Shown in pieces: positions 1 through 6,683 of a DNA stretch of 11,896 bases. Position numbers and translations under genes: made by a program. The notes beneath the pieces are model-generated. The model searched no databases and was not told the origin of the DNA. It worked only from the letters and a program-made list of their open reading frames with translations. This DNA comes from Verrucomicrobia bacterium UBA740 (GTDB lineage Bacteria > Verrucomicrobiota > Kiritimatiellia > RFP12 > UBA1067): positions 1 through 11,896 of the forward strand of contig DBKW01000038.1 of the NCBI GenBank assembly GCA_002298665.1, given 5' to 3'. Each line of letters starts with the position of its first letter. Position 1 is the first letter of the stretch.

Positions 1-1060
1 AAAGGCCGTCTGCCTGCGCCGGCCGGGGACGCGCGACTTCCGCCCAAAGCGCCGCACATTTCCCGCAGTGCGCGCAGTCCGATGCGTGCGGGCAATCGCG
101 CACGGCAGGCCAGAGCGGGGACTTCCCGAGCGCGGCGTTGTCGACGATATACGGGAACCGGAAGCAGGGGTCGGTCAGCGCGGCCATGTCGCCCGCATAC
201 GAGTAGGACGCGTACGCGGCGATCACCTGCGCCGGGATGGGGTGGCGGCGCGTGGCGAGCTTCACGACGTCCACATGCCGCTCGTAGCGCGGCAGATCTT
301 CCGGGCGGATCCAGATGGCGCGCAGGAAGTCCGTGTAATTGCCGCGCTCGTAGTGCGTGCGGCAGCGAAAGACCGAGAAACCGAACGCCGCGCCCGCGGC
401 GGACTGCCCCATGCGGTCGTGGCCGTGCAGGTTGTTGTGGAAGAGATGGAAGGGACAGTCGCGCAGACAGCCCACGTTCGCCTGAAGGCCGATCTCCTTT
501 CCCCGGGCGTGGGCCCAGTCCGCCATGTGGGCGACGTAGTCCAGACGGCGATGGGCGTTGCGCCCGGCGTAAAAGGAGTCGTAAAGCTCGTCCATGTAGG
601 ATAGCGCGATCGGCGTCGAGATGTCCATGTTGATGCTGAGGCGCAATTTGACGGCGGGCCAACGCTTGCGCACGACCGCGGCGATGAAAGGCGAGGCCGT
701 CGTGAGATGCTCGGGGAGGAGGTCTTCCGCCGCCATGTCCCGCAACGCCGCGTCCACCTTGTCCGCCAGTTCGACGGAAAGGGAGATGTCGCCGTAGCAA
801 GTCACGTTGAAGATGGTGTCGAGCTGGACGCCATGCGCGCGCGCCCATTTGAGGTCAGCTACGAGCCGGGCGCGGCGTTCGGGCGTCCATTCCGCCATCG
901 GACGGCTCGCGCGGACGCCCGGCCAGGCGAAAAAGACCTCCTTGATGCGTCCGAGCCAGGGCGAACAGGCGTCCTGGAACGGAAAATTGTCGAACCAACC
1001 CACGGCCAGGGTGCGCCGCGGGGCGGCGGGCGGGGTCGTTTGCGCAGCCGATGTATCCAT
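1..1060 (-). CDS. U32-peptidase-like cysteine-rich TIM-barrel protein (3' end cut by window edge)
   Basis: The frame is open for 353 codons from an ATG at 1060 to the window edge, so only the very C-terminus is missing. The middle resembles U32-family proteins, now known mostly as Fe-S hydroxylase-type enzymes: a GCLRDCPFHLFHNN segment (C198, C202, residues 197-210), C233, then an IRPEDLPRYE segment at 251-260 followed by VDVVKLATR. A second cluster near the end, C323-x5-C329-x2-C332-x2-C335, looks able to bind metal or Fe-S. No signal peptide or membrane segment is seen, so it is probably cytoplasmic. The start at 1060 has AGAGG 10 nt upstream; an in-frame ATG at 1069 would sit on top of that site. 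It follows chrA by 42 nt, probably as the last visible gene of the secG operon. The family call rests on motif resemblance only; substrate and reaction are unknown. Confidence 0.6.
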   Translation of the reverse strand, partial: MDTSAAQTTPPAAPRRTLAVGWFDNFPFQDACSPWLGRIKEVFFAWPGVRASRPMAEWTPERRARLVADLKWARAHGVQLDTIFNVTCYGDISLSVELADKVDAALRDMAAEDLLPEHLTTASPFIAAVVRKRWPAVKLRLSINMDISTPIALSYMDELYDSFYAGRNAHRRLDYVAHMADWAHARGKEIGLQANVGCLRDCPFHLFHNNLHGHDRMGQSAAGAAFGFSVFRCRTHYERGNYTDFLRAIWIRPEDLPRYERHVDVVKLATRRHPIPAQVIAAYASYSYAGDMAALTDPCFRFPYIVDNAALGKSPLWPAVRDCPHASDCAHCGKCAALWAEVARPRPAQADGL

Positions 1061-1070
1061 GGTCGTCATT

Positions 1071-1075
1071 CCTCT
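1071..1075 (-). promoter_or_regulatory. Ribosome binding site of the U32-like gene
   Basis: AGAGG lies 10 nt before the ATG at 1060 and only 1 nt before the upstream in-frame ATG at 1069, which favours the 1060 start. It forms half of a perfect 10-bp palindrome, CCTCTAGAGG (1071-1080). Confidence 0.5.
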
Positions 1076-1102
1076 AGAGGGCGAAGGTTCTTCCACTATT
1101 CG

Positions 1103-2257
1103 TTAGGCCCGCAAGACGAGCGCCGCAAGTGCGCACAGAAAGACGAGTCGCATGATGGGGAGTGTCTTGCGCCAGGTCAGGACGCCCGCGGCGACGGCGA
1201 GGGCCAAGGCGACGAGATTGACGTTCGCCGCGGTAAACGTGCACCACGAGACATGCGGACGCGACGAGACGTCCCACACGCTCATGGAAAGAAACGCCCA
1301 AAGAGCCACCGCCATGAGGGACACCGTCGCCGGACGCACGCCTTCGAGCATGCCTTGCACAAGACGGCTCGATTTGAACTTCTCCAGCGAACGCAAAGCG
1401 AGCAGAAGGAAGAAGTAGCTCGGCAGCAGGAGGCAGGCCGTCGCGACGATCGCGCCCCCCACGCCCCCCATGCGATAGCCGAAGAACGTCGCGGCGTTGA
1501 TGCCGATGGGCCCGGGCGTCATCTGGGTCAGCGCCATCAAGTTGGAGAATTCGTCCGGCGCGAGCTGCAGGTAGGGCGCGGCCGGGCCGACGAAATCGCG
1601 GATGTAGAACGGCACCAGCACATAGCCGCCGCCGAAGCAGAGCGCGCCGTATTTCAGGAAGAGGAGCGGAATGAAGGCAAACGAACCGAACACGCGCGTA
1701 TTCCTGCGCACGGCAAAGGCGTCCACGAGGAACCGCCGCGCGATGCCCGCCAGAAGCGCCGCGACGAGCACGAAGGCGGGGTTCATGCGGCAGACGCCGA
1801 TCGCATAGATGGCTAGAGCCAAAACCACATAATCGTAGACGTTCTTGACGCACTTCGTCCAGGAACGGACCATCGTCGCCGCGACAATGCCCGTCAAGGC
1901 CGCGCGCAGACCGACGAAGGCGGCGTTCAGCCAGGCGTTCTCCAGCGGCAGGGCGCCGTATCCGGCCGAAACGAAAAGGAAGATGACAAGGCTGGGCAGG
2001 GCCACCGCCGTGAGACCGACCGCCGCGCCGAGGGCGCCGGCGACCTTGTTGCCGACATAGATGGCCGTATTGCCCGCTATGAGCCCGGGCACCATCTGGA
2101 AGACGGGCAGATGACCCAGCAATTCGCCTTCAGCCGTCCACTTGAGCTTGCGCGAAAAGACGTCGTCCGCCACCGTGATGATCGCGAAGCCGCCGCCGAG
2201 GACGAACAGGGCGATCTTGAACATCTCGAAAAAAAGGACGGCGAGCGTCTTCAGCAT
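1103..2257 (-). CDS. chrA: Chromate transporter, two-domain ChrA family
   Basis: A 384-residue polytopic inner-membrane protein of the CHR family, whose characterised members export chromate. It has the two tandem halves of long-chain ChrA. The N-terminal half carries FVLGGGFAII (about 18-27) and QMVPGLIAGNTA (54-65); the C-terminal half carries CFGGGYVLVPF (207-217) and QMTPGPIGINAATFFGY (245-261). Both halves keep the glycine motif and the Pro-Gly motif, as if from duplication of a short-chain unit. The frame is open upstream to 2614, but that part lies over the exonuclease gene. The ATG at 2257 has GGAGGG 6 nt upstream and is the proper start. Its first bases overlap the end of the exonuclease gene by 7 nt, suggesting translational coupling. 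Chromate as the real substrate is not shown by the sequence; many ChrA homologues are untested. Confidence 0.9.
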   Translation of the reverse strand: MLKTLAVLFFEMFKIALFVLGGGFAIITVADDVFSRKLKWTAEGELLGHLPVFQMVPGLIAGNTAIYVGNKVAGALGAAVGLTAVALPSLVIFLFVSAGYGALPLENAWLNAAFVGLRAALTGIVAATMVRSWTKCVKNVYDYVVLALAIYAIGVCRMNPAFVLVAALLAGIARRFLVDAFAVRRNTRVFGSFAFIPLLFLKYGALCFGGGYVLVPFYIRDFVGPAAPYLQLAPDEFSNLMALTQMTPGPIGINAATFFGYRMGGVGGAIVATACLLLPSYFFLLLALRSLEKFKSSRLVQGMLEGVRPATVSLMAVALWAFLSMSVWDVSSRPHVSWCTFTAANVNLVALALAVAAGVLTWRKTLPIMRLVFLCALAALVLRA

Positions 2258-2730
2258 GCGAGACCCTCCGCGGCGAAATCCCACGCCGCGATGTGCAGGG
2301 CCAGTTCCGCGCAGGCGACGGCGTCGTAGAGTCCGTCGTGCCAGGTGCGCCCTTCCATCTGGGGCACGCACCCGAACATGGCGCAGAGTTCGCCCAGCGC
2401 ATAGCTCGGCAGGCGCGGATAGCGCGCGCGCGCCAACTTGAGGGTGTCCACCCACGGGCCCCATTGGGTCAGAGGCGCAATCCGCGTCAGAATCGTCCGC
2501 TCCGTCGCGATGTTGTGCGCCACGAGGCGGCGTCCGGCCAGGACGGGATAGAACGCGTCCCACTGCGCCATAAGGGGTTCCGCCTCGGGCGTGAGCGGCG
2601 TTCCGAAGAACCATTCGTGCGTCTCCACGATCTTGAAGTCCCGCACGACCGCCGCGCCCAGCTGCCAGGGCTCGTTGGCGCCCCCGTTCTCGTATCCCGT
2701 AGTCTCGAAATCTATAGCGACGAATTCCAT
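2251..2730 (-). CDS. 3'-5' exonuclease, DnaQ/RNase T-like (DEDDh)
   Basis: A single-domain protein of 159 residues with the RNase H-like exonuclease fold. ExoI is DFETTG with D7 and E9. ExoII is LVAHNIATERTIL (69-81), where E77 stands in the place usually taken by aspartate. ExoIII is HDGLYDAVA with H131 and D136, the DEDDh signature. A WVDTLKLAR segment (93-101) is typical of the fold. It probably trims 3' ends of DNA or RNA in the cytoplasm; whether it proofreads, repairs or processes RNA cannot be told. I chose the ATG at 2730 because the conserved core begins at once (MEFVAIDFETTG). No good Shine-Dalgarno is visible in front of it, and the frame stays open further upstream. It sits 55 nt after the epimerase gene and overlaps chrA by 7 nt. 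Confidence 0.82.
   Translation of the reverse strand: MEFVAIDFETTGYENGGANEPWQLGAAVVRDFKIVETHEWFFGTPLTPEAEPLMAQWDAFYPVLAGRRLVAHNIATERTILTRIAPLTQWGPWVDTLKLARARYPRLPSYALGELCAMFGCVPQMEGRTWHDGLYDAVACAELALHIAAWDFAAEGLAC
2264..2269 (-). promoter_or_regulatory. Ribosome binding site of chrA
   Basis: GGAGGG lies 6 nt before the ATG at 2257, inside the last codons of the exonuclease gene. It fixes the chrA start and rules out the longer upstream extension of the frame. Confidence 0.7.
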
Positions 2731-2743
2731 ATGGACGATGCCG

Positions 2744-2782
2744 GGCGACGGCCCGAAGACGCGCAAGCGCGGCGACGGCCCG
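2744..2782. repeat. Short direct repeat, two copies of GGCGACGGCCCG
   Basis: A 12-nt unit occurs at 2744-2755 and again at 2771-2782 on the + strand, 27 nt apart. Both copies lie in the 55-nt gap between the epimerase stop and the exonuclease start. Read in the exonuclease frame each copy would encode Gly-Pro-Ser-Pro. Function is unknown, and chance in GC-rich DNA is possible. Confidence 0.45.
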
Positions 2783-2785
2783 GAA

Positions 2786-3829
2786 TCAGAAGAAATGTTT
2801 CGCCACCGCCAGAAGGCCCTGTTTCCAGGGGACGCGATGCGAGACGCCGCTTTTCCCCTTGAACTCGTCCAGATGCGCGACATACCAGTCGTAGTTGCGC
2901 ACCAACGCCTGCTTGTTGGAGTAGCGCGGCTTGTAGTCCAGCAGCTTTTCGGCCTTCTCGATGGAAACGAACGAATCGGTGTAGGCCGTCTCATAGACCC
3001 ACGGATACAGCGGCGAGAGATGGAGCTTCTCGAGAATGCGCAGAATGAAGATTAGCGGCTTCACCGGCATGCCGACGATCTTCTTGCCGTGCCCGGCGCG
3101 GTCCAGCACCGCCTGGTAGTCCTCCTTCATCGTCGTGAACTCCTTCGCGCCGATATTGAAGGCCGTGGCCACGACGTTCTTCGGATACGTCATCGCGTGC
3201 CAGATCGCCTGGTCCAGGTCGTCCACGTCCATCAACTGGTAGCGGTTCTTGCCGCTGCCGATCATCGGGAAGCCATGTCCCGTATACGCCCAGTCGTAGA
3301 ACAGCGCGAAGACGCCCAGCCGCTCGGGCCCCACGAAACTCTTCGGACGGATGATCGACACGCAGAAACCTTCCGCAATCGCCGCGCGGCACAGCTTTTC
3401 CGCCTCGATCTTGGCGTGGCCGTACGGACCGACCCCCACGAGCGGATCGTCCTCGTAGATCGGATGCTTCTTCGGGACGCCATAGACCGCCGTGGACGAA
3501 ATCTGGATCATGCGGTCCAGCTTGTACTTGCGCGCGGCGGCGAGCACGTTGCGGCAACCGTCCACCTCCGTCGTCCAGATGTCTTCCGCGCTGTAGAGAG
3601 GAAGCGCCGCGGCGCAATGCACGACGACGTCGCAACCTTCCGTCACGCGCTCCACCGCGGACACGTCCCGCACGTCGCCCTTCGTGAACTTGAGCCAGGG
3701 CTCGGACTTCTCGGGGTAGTCGAAATCGGCGATGTCCAATACGCGCACTTCCTCCACACCGTGCGCATGGAGGAAGCGGATGAGGTTGATGCCCAGGAAT
3801 CCCGAGCCGCCCGTGACGAGGACTTTCAT
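2786..3829 (-). CDS. NAD-dependent epimerase/dehydratase (extended SDR)
   Basis: A 347-residue extended short-chain dehydrogenase/reductase, the class that modifies nucleotide sugars or sterol-like substrates. The Rossmann nucleotide-binding loop is TGGSGFLG with G7, G10 and G13. An acidic residue at the end of strand beta-2 (LDIAD, D32) favours NAD over NADP. The catalytic residues are the SST segment (111-113) and Y136-x3-K140. RPKSFVGPER (161-170) is the usual post-catalytic substrate loop. The C-terminal region (about 255-347) is less typical. The stop of secG overlaps its ATG by 1 nt (TGATG), and GAGG at the end of secG serves as its ribosome binding site. A GTG one codon earlier is possible but would sit further into secG. 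The substrate is not deducible; the neighbours are not sugar-pathway genes. Confidence 0.88.
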   Translation of the reverse strand: MKVLVTGGSGFLGINLIRFLHAHGVEEVRVLDIADFDYPEKSEPWLKFTKGDVRDVSAVERVTEGCDVVVHCAAALPLYSAEDIWTTEVDGCRNVLAAARKYKLDRMIQISSTAVYGVPKKHPIYEDDPLVGVGPYGHAKIEAEKLCRAAIAEGFCVSIIRPKSFVGPERLGVFALFYDWAYTGHGFPMIGSGKNRYQLMDVDDLDQAIWHAMTYPKNVVATAFNIGAKEFTTMKEDYQAVLDRAGHGKKIVGMPVKPLIFILRILEKLHLSPLYPWVYETAYTDSFVSIEKAEKLLDYKPRYSNKQALVRNYDWYVAHLDEFKGKSGVSHRVPWKQGLLAVAKHFF

Positions 3830-4173
3830 CACTTCGCCTCGGGTGCGACGGGCGCCGGAGCCGCCGGAACCGGAGCCGCCGGCGCTTGCTGCGCAGGCGT
3901 GGCGTACTCCTCGCCCGCGACCACACTGCCCGACGTCGGCGTCGAGGTGAGGCGCGCGAGGACCAGCGTGTTCAAAAGGAACACGGCGCCCAAAATAGCC
4001 GTCGTCTTGATCAGCACGTTGCCGGCGTCCGCGCCAAGCGAAGCTTCGAGCGCGCTCGCCCCGGCAATACCGCCCAAGCCGCCTTCTTTCGGCTTCTGCA
4101 GCATGACGACCAGCGCCAGAAGCAGACAGACGACAACCTCGACCACATACAGAAATCCAATCAGGATACTCAT
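3829..4173 (-). CDS. secG: Preprotein translocase subunit SecG
   Basis: A 114-residue inner-membrane protein, the small SecG subunit of the SecYEG protein-export channel. Two hydrophobic segments (about 2-24 and 53-74) flank the conserved cytoplasmic loop, LQKPKEGGLGGIAG (25-38), which is the family signature. The family is often near 70-110 residues. The extra length here is a tail rich in Ala, Pro and Gln (about 90-114) after the second membrane segment. Start ATG 4173 has AAAGG 9 nt upstream. It is the first gene behind the promoter at 4205-4234 and overlaps the epimerase start by 1 nt. Confidence 0.92.
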   Translation of the reverse strand: MSILIGFLYVVEVVVCLLLALVVMLQKPKEGGLGGIAGASALEASLGADAGNVLIKTTAILGAVFLLNTLVLARLTSTPTSGSVVAGEEYATPAQQAPAAPVPAAPAPVAPEAK

Positions 4174-4182
4174 TCTATTCAG

Positions 4183-4187
4183 CCTTT
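4183..4187 (-). promoter_or_regulatory. Ribosome binding site of secG
   Basis: AAAGG lies 9 nt before the secG ATG, in a short untranslated leader of roughly 24 nt counted from the predicted transcription start. Confidence 0.55.
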
Positions 4188-4204
4188 CTTACGTATTCCG
4201 GTAC

Positions 4205-4234
4205 ATTATACCATACCTGACGCCGCCTTGGCAA
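4205..4234 (-). promoter_or_regulatory. Sigma70-type promoter of the secG operon
   Basis: Read on the minus strand, the -35 box TTGCCA (4234-4229, one mismatch to TTGACA) is followed by an 18-nt spacer and a perfect -10 box TATAAT (4210-4205). A TGG just before the -10 box gives an extended -10 element. Transcription should start near 4197. The -35 box begins 11 nt after the stop of the upstream aminopeptidase gene. Confidence 0.8.
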
Positions 4235-4245
4235 GCACAAGAACC

Positions 4246-5601
4246 TCAGCGGGCCCGCAAATAGGCCGAGTAGGCGCGATACGTCTGCCACGCGTCGAAC
4301 TTGGACGCGAGCTCCCAGGGCGCGTGCATGTTCAGGAGCGGCGTCCCCATGTCGAGGACCTTCATGCCGAAACGCGCCATGTACTGGGCGATCGTGCCGC
4401 CGCCGCCCTTCTCCATCTTGCCCAGCTCGGCCATCTGCCAGACGACCTCGCCCTCGTCCATGATGCGGCGGATCGTCGCCACGAACTCGGGCGAACAGTC
4501 GCTCGCCCCGCCCTTGGACGTCCCGCCCGTGTACTTGGAAGCCGCCGGACCCTTGTGGAATTTGGCGGCGTTTCCGGTCGAATCGACGTCCGGGAAGTGC
4601 GGATCGGCCACCGCCGTCACGTCCGCCGAGAGCATGGAACTCTTTTCGAGGGCGCGGCGGACGAGGATGTCCTTCGCATTCTTTTCCTGGCGTTCGATGA
4701 GTTCGGCGACCGTGTTCTCGAAGAAGCTGGACGTCATGCCCGTCGAACCGACGGACCCGATCTCCTCCTTGTCGCACATGAGAATCGCGGCGGTCTGGGC
4801 CGGCACCTCGTCCGCGGCGTCCAGAAGCGCCTGCAGCCCCGCGAACGAGCACACGCGGTCGTCGTGCCCGTACCCGGCGATCAGCGCGCGGTCGAACCCC
4901 ACTTCGCGCGGCATTCCAGCCGGCACGATCTCCAGTTCCGCGCTGAGAAGGTCCTCTTCCGTCACGTCGTAGGTTGCCTTCAGATAGGCGACGAGACCCG
5001 CTTTGTCCGTTTCGGACTTCCCGTCCTTCGCCGGCGTCGTCCACGCGAGGACGTCCAGATCCTCGGCCGGGAAGAATTCGTCGCGCGTCTTCTTCGCCTG
5101 GTCGTAGCCGAGGTGCGGCAGAATGTCGCTGATCATGAACACCGGATCGCCCGGCTTGTCCCCGACCTCGACCTGGACCTTCGTGCCGTCCTTGCGCACG
5201 ATGGTCCCGTAGAGCGCGAGCGGCAGGACGAGCCACTGGTACTTCTTGATCCCGCCGTAGATGTGGCAGTCGAAATAGACGTACCCGCCCTTCTCGTAGA
5301 GCGGTTTCGGCTTGAGGTCGAGCCGCGGCGCGTCCGTATGGCCGCCCACGATCTTGAGTCCGGCCGCCGCGAGCGGTTCGCTCCCGATGACCGCCGCGAG
5401 AAGCGTGCGGTCCTCGTAGCCCCGGTAGACCTTGTCGCCGGCCTGGAGCGTTTCGAAAGAATCCAGTTCCTTGAAGCCCGCCTCGCGCAGAAGGCGGATG
5501 CTTTCGGCGTAGCTCCGGCGCTCGGTCTTGGCGATGCCGAGATAGCGCATGTACCCGGCGCAGTAGTCCTCAAGCGGACGATAGACATTCTTTTTGTTCA
5601 T
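4246..5601 (-). CDS. M18-family zinc aminopeptidase
   Basis: A 451-residue cytoplasmic metallopeptidase of family M18 (aminopeptidase I / aspartyl aminopeptidase type), which removes N-terminal residues from peptides and forms large homo-oligomers in known members. The metal-site motifs are in order: GGHTDAPRLDLKP (H88), GHDDRVCSF (H246-D247-D248), CDKEEIGSVGSTGM (E279/E280), SADVTAVADP (D327) and NMHAPWE (H426). Length is normal for the bacterial branch of the family. Start ATG 5601 has AAGGA about 9 nt upstream. It lies 29 nt after batA with no visible terminator between them, so it is probably the last gene of the ssb-like/dnaG/moxR unit. Preference for acidic N-terminal residues cannot be read from the sequence. 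Confidence 0.92.
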   Translation of the reverse strand: MNKKNVYRPLEDYCAGYMRYLGIAKTERRSYAESIRLLREAGFKELDSFETLQAGDKVYRGYEDRTLLAAVIGSEPLAAAGLKIVGGHTDAPRLDLKPKPLYEKGGYVYFDCHIYGGIKKYQWLVLPLALYGTIVRKDGTKVQVEVGDKPGDPVFMISDILPHLGYDQAKKTRDEFFPAEDLDVLAWTTPAKDGKSETDKAGLVAYLKATYDVTEEDLLSAELEIVPAGMPREVGFDRALIAGYGHDDRVCSFAGLQALLDAADEVPAQTAAILMCDKEEIGSVGSTGMTSSFFENTVAELIERQEKNAKDILVRRALEKSSMLSADVTAVADPHFPDVDSTGNAAKFHKGPAASKYTGGTSKGGASDCSPEFVATIRRIMDEGEVVWQMAELGKMEKGGGGTIAQYMARFGMKVLDMGTPLLNMHAPWELASKFDAWQTYRAYSAYLRAR

Positions 5602-5630
5602 AGACAGTTTTCCTTCTTAAACGGTTTCTT

Positions 5631-6683
5631 CTAGCAGACGCGGCGGTTCGCCAAAAGCGACGCGAGGACCCCGGCGAGCAGCAGCGCGACGCCCACCAAA
5701 AGGAAGGGCGCGAACTTCTCGTCCCACCGGTCCCATACGTCCGCCTCGAGCGCCGTCGTCTCGAGTTTGTCGATTTCCTCCAGCGCCGCGGCGAGCGCCG
5801 CGCGGTCGTTCACGGGGAAGTAGCGTCCCCCCGTCTCCTTCGCGATGCTCTTCAGCTGACCCTCGTCGAACGTCGTGTCGGCATAGGCGAGGGTGGGTCG
5901 CCCGAAAAAGTCGCGCGAGAAGAACGGCGTGCGCGCGGACTTCGTGCCGATGCCGATGGCGTAGACGCGTATGCCGAGCTTGGCGGCGGCCTGGGCGGCT
6001 TCCTCCGGCGTGACGGCGCCCGTGTTGCTCACGCCGTCCGAAAGCAGGATGATGACCTTGGATTTCGGCCGGGCGTCCTTGAGGCGCAGCACCGCGATGG
6101 AAAGCCCGTCGCCCAGCGCCGTCATCTGCTCGTCCTGGGCGATGGGTTCGCCGTTCGCGTCGAACGCGACGGACGCGACCTCCACCCCCCGCAGCACGTT
6201 GTCCAGCGCGGCATGGTCCGCCGTCAGCGGCGCGCGCGTCGCAGCGTAGCCGCCGAACGTCACAAGCCCGATCAGGTCGTCCGGACGCTTGTCCACGAAC
6301 TCGACGAAAAGCTTTTTGACGATCGCCAGGCGCGTCGTGTCCTTCGACGGTTGCCTGCCGCGCGGCGTGAGGTCGAGCGCCTCCATGGACCCCGACACGT
6401 CCAGGGTCATCACGATCGCGAGGGCGTCCACCTGCCGCGTCCGGTGCGCGAGCGGAATGCGCGGACGCGCCGCCGCCACGACCAGCAGGGCGAGTCCCGC
6501 GAGAAGCACGTACGGGACGTACTCGGCGACACGCGCCCGCCAGCCCCCCGAGGTCCGCGGCAGGCGCCCGAAGGCGGAAAACTTGATTCCGGACCGCTTG
6601 CGGCGGCGCAAAAGCCGCCACGCGGCGAAGCCGAGCGGCAACACGAGGAGAAACGCCCACGGCGCGGCAAAAGTCGGCATCAT
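5631..6683 (-). CDS. batA: BatA-type membrane protein with von Willebrand factor A domain
   Basis: A 350-residue inner-membrane protein in the order of BatA, a component of the MoxR-associated aerotolerance-type module. An N-terminal hydrophobic segment (about 6-26) and a second (54-72) are followed by a VWA domain (about 87-300) facing the periplasm and a C-terminal membrane segment (326-345). The metal-ion-dependent adhesion site is complete: D95, S97 and S99 in DVSGSM, T188, and D216 in LLSDGVSNTG. The ATG at 6683 overlaps the stop of the preceding gene (ATGA), with AAGGGG 7 nt upstream; a second ATG at 6680 is an equally possible start. No BatB, second VWA gene or TPR gene follows. Partner binding through the MIDAS is expected from the family, and no ligand is known. 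Confidence 0.85.
   Translation of the reverse strand: MMPTFAAPWAFLLVLPLGFAAWRLLRRRKRSGIKFSAFGRLPRTSGGWRARVAEYVPYVLLAGLALLVVAAARPRIPLAHRTRQVDALAIVMTLDVSGSMEALDLTPRGRQPSKDTTRLAIVKKLFVEFVDKRPDDLIGLVTFGGYAATRAPLTADHAALDNVLRGVEVASVAFDANGEPIAQDEQMTALGDGLSIAVLRLKDARPKSKVIILLSDGVSNTGAVTPEEAAQAAAKLGIRVYAIGIGTKSARTPFFSRDFFGRPTLAYADTTFDEGQLKSIAKETGGRYFPVNDRAALAAALEEIDKLETTALEADVWDRWDEKFAPFLLVGVALLLAGVLASLLANRRVC

Noticed and set aside
2258..2614. N-terminal extension of ChrA to 503 residues.
   Set aside because: The extension lies over the exonuclease gene and has no membrane character. The ATG at 2257 has a strong ribosome site.
2731..2994. Longer exonuclease starting inside the epimerase gene.
   Set aside because: The extra residues are Arg/Ser-rich and lie over epimerase codons. 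The conserved ExoI motif starts six residues after the ATG at 2730.
4249..4260. GCGGGCCCGC palindrome near the end of the aminopeptidase gene as a possible terminator.
   Set aside because: It is inside the coding region, has no room for a loop, and is not followed by a T-run on the transcribed strand.
3886..5634. A 582-codon open frame on the plus strand opposite secG and the aminopeptidase.
   Set aside because: Arg/His-rich translation without domains, lying antisense to strongly recognisable genes. It is a GC-rich mirror frame.
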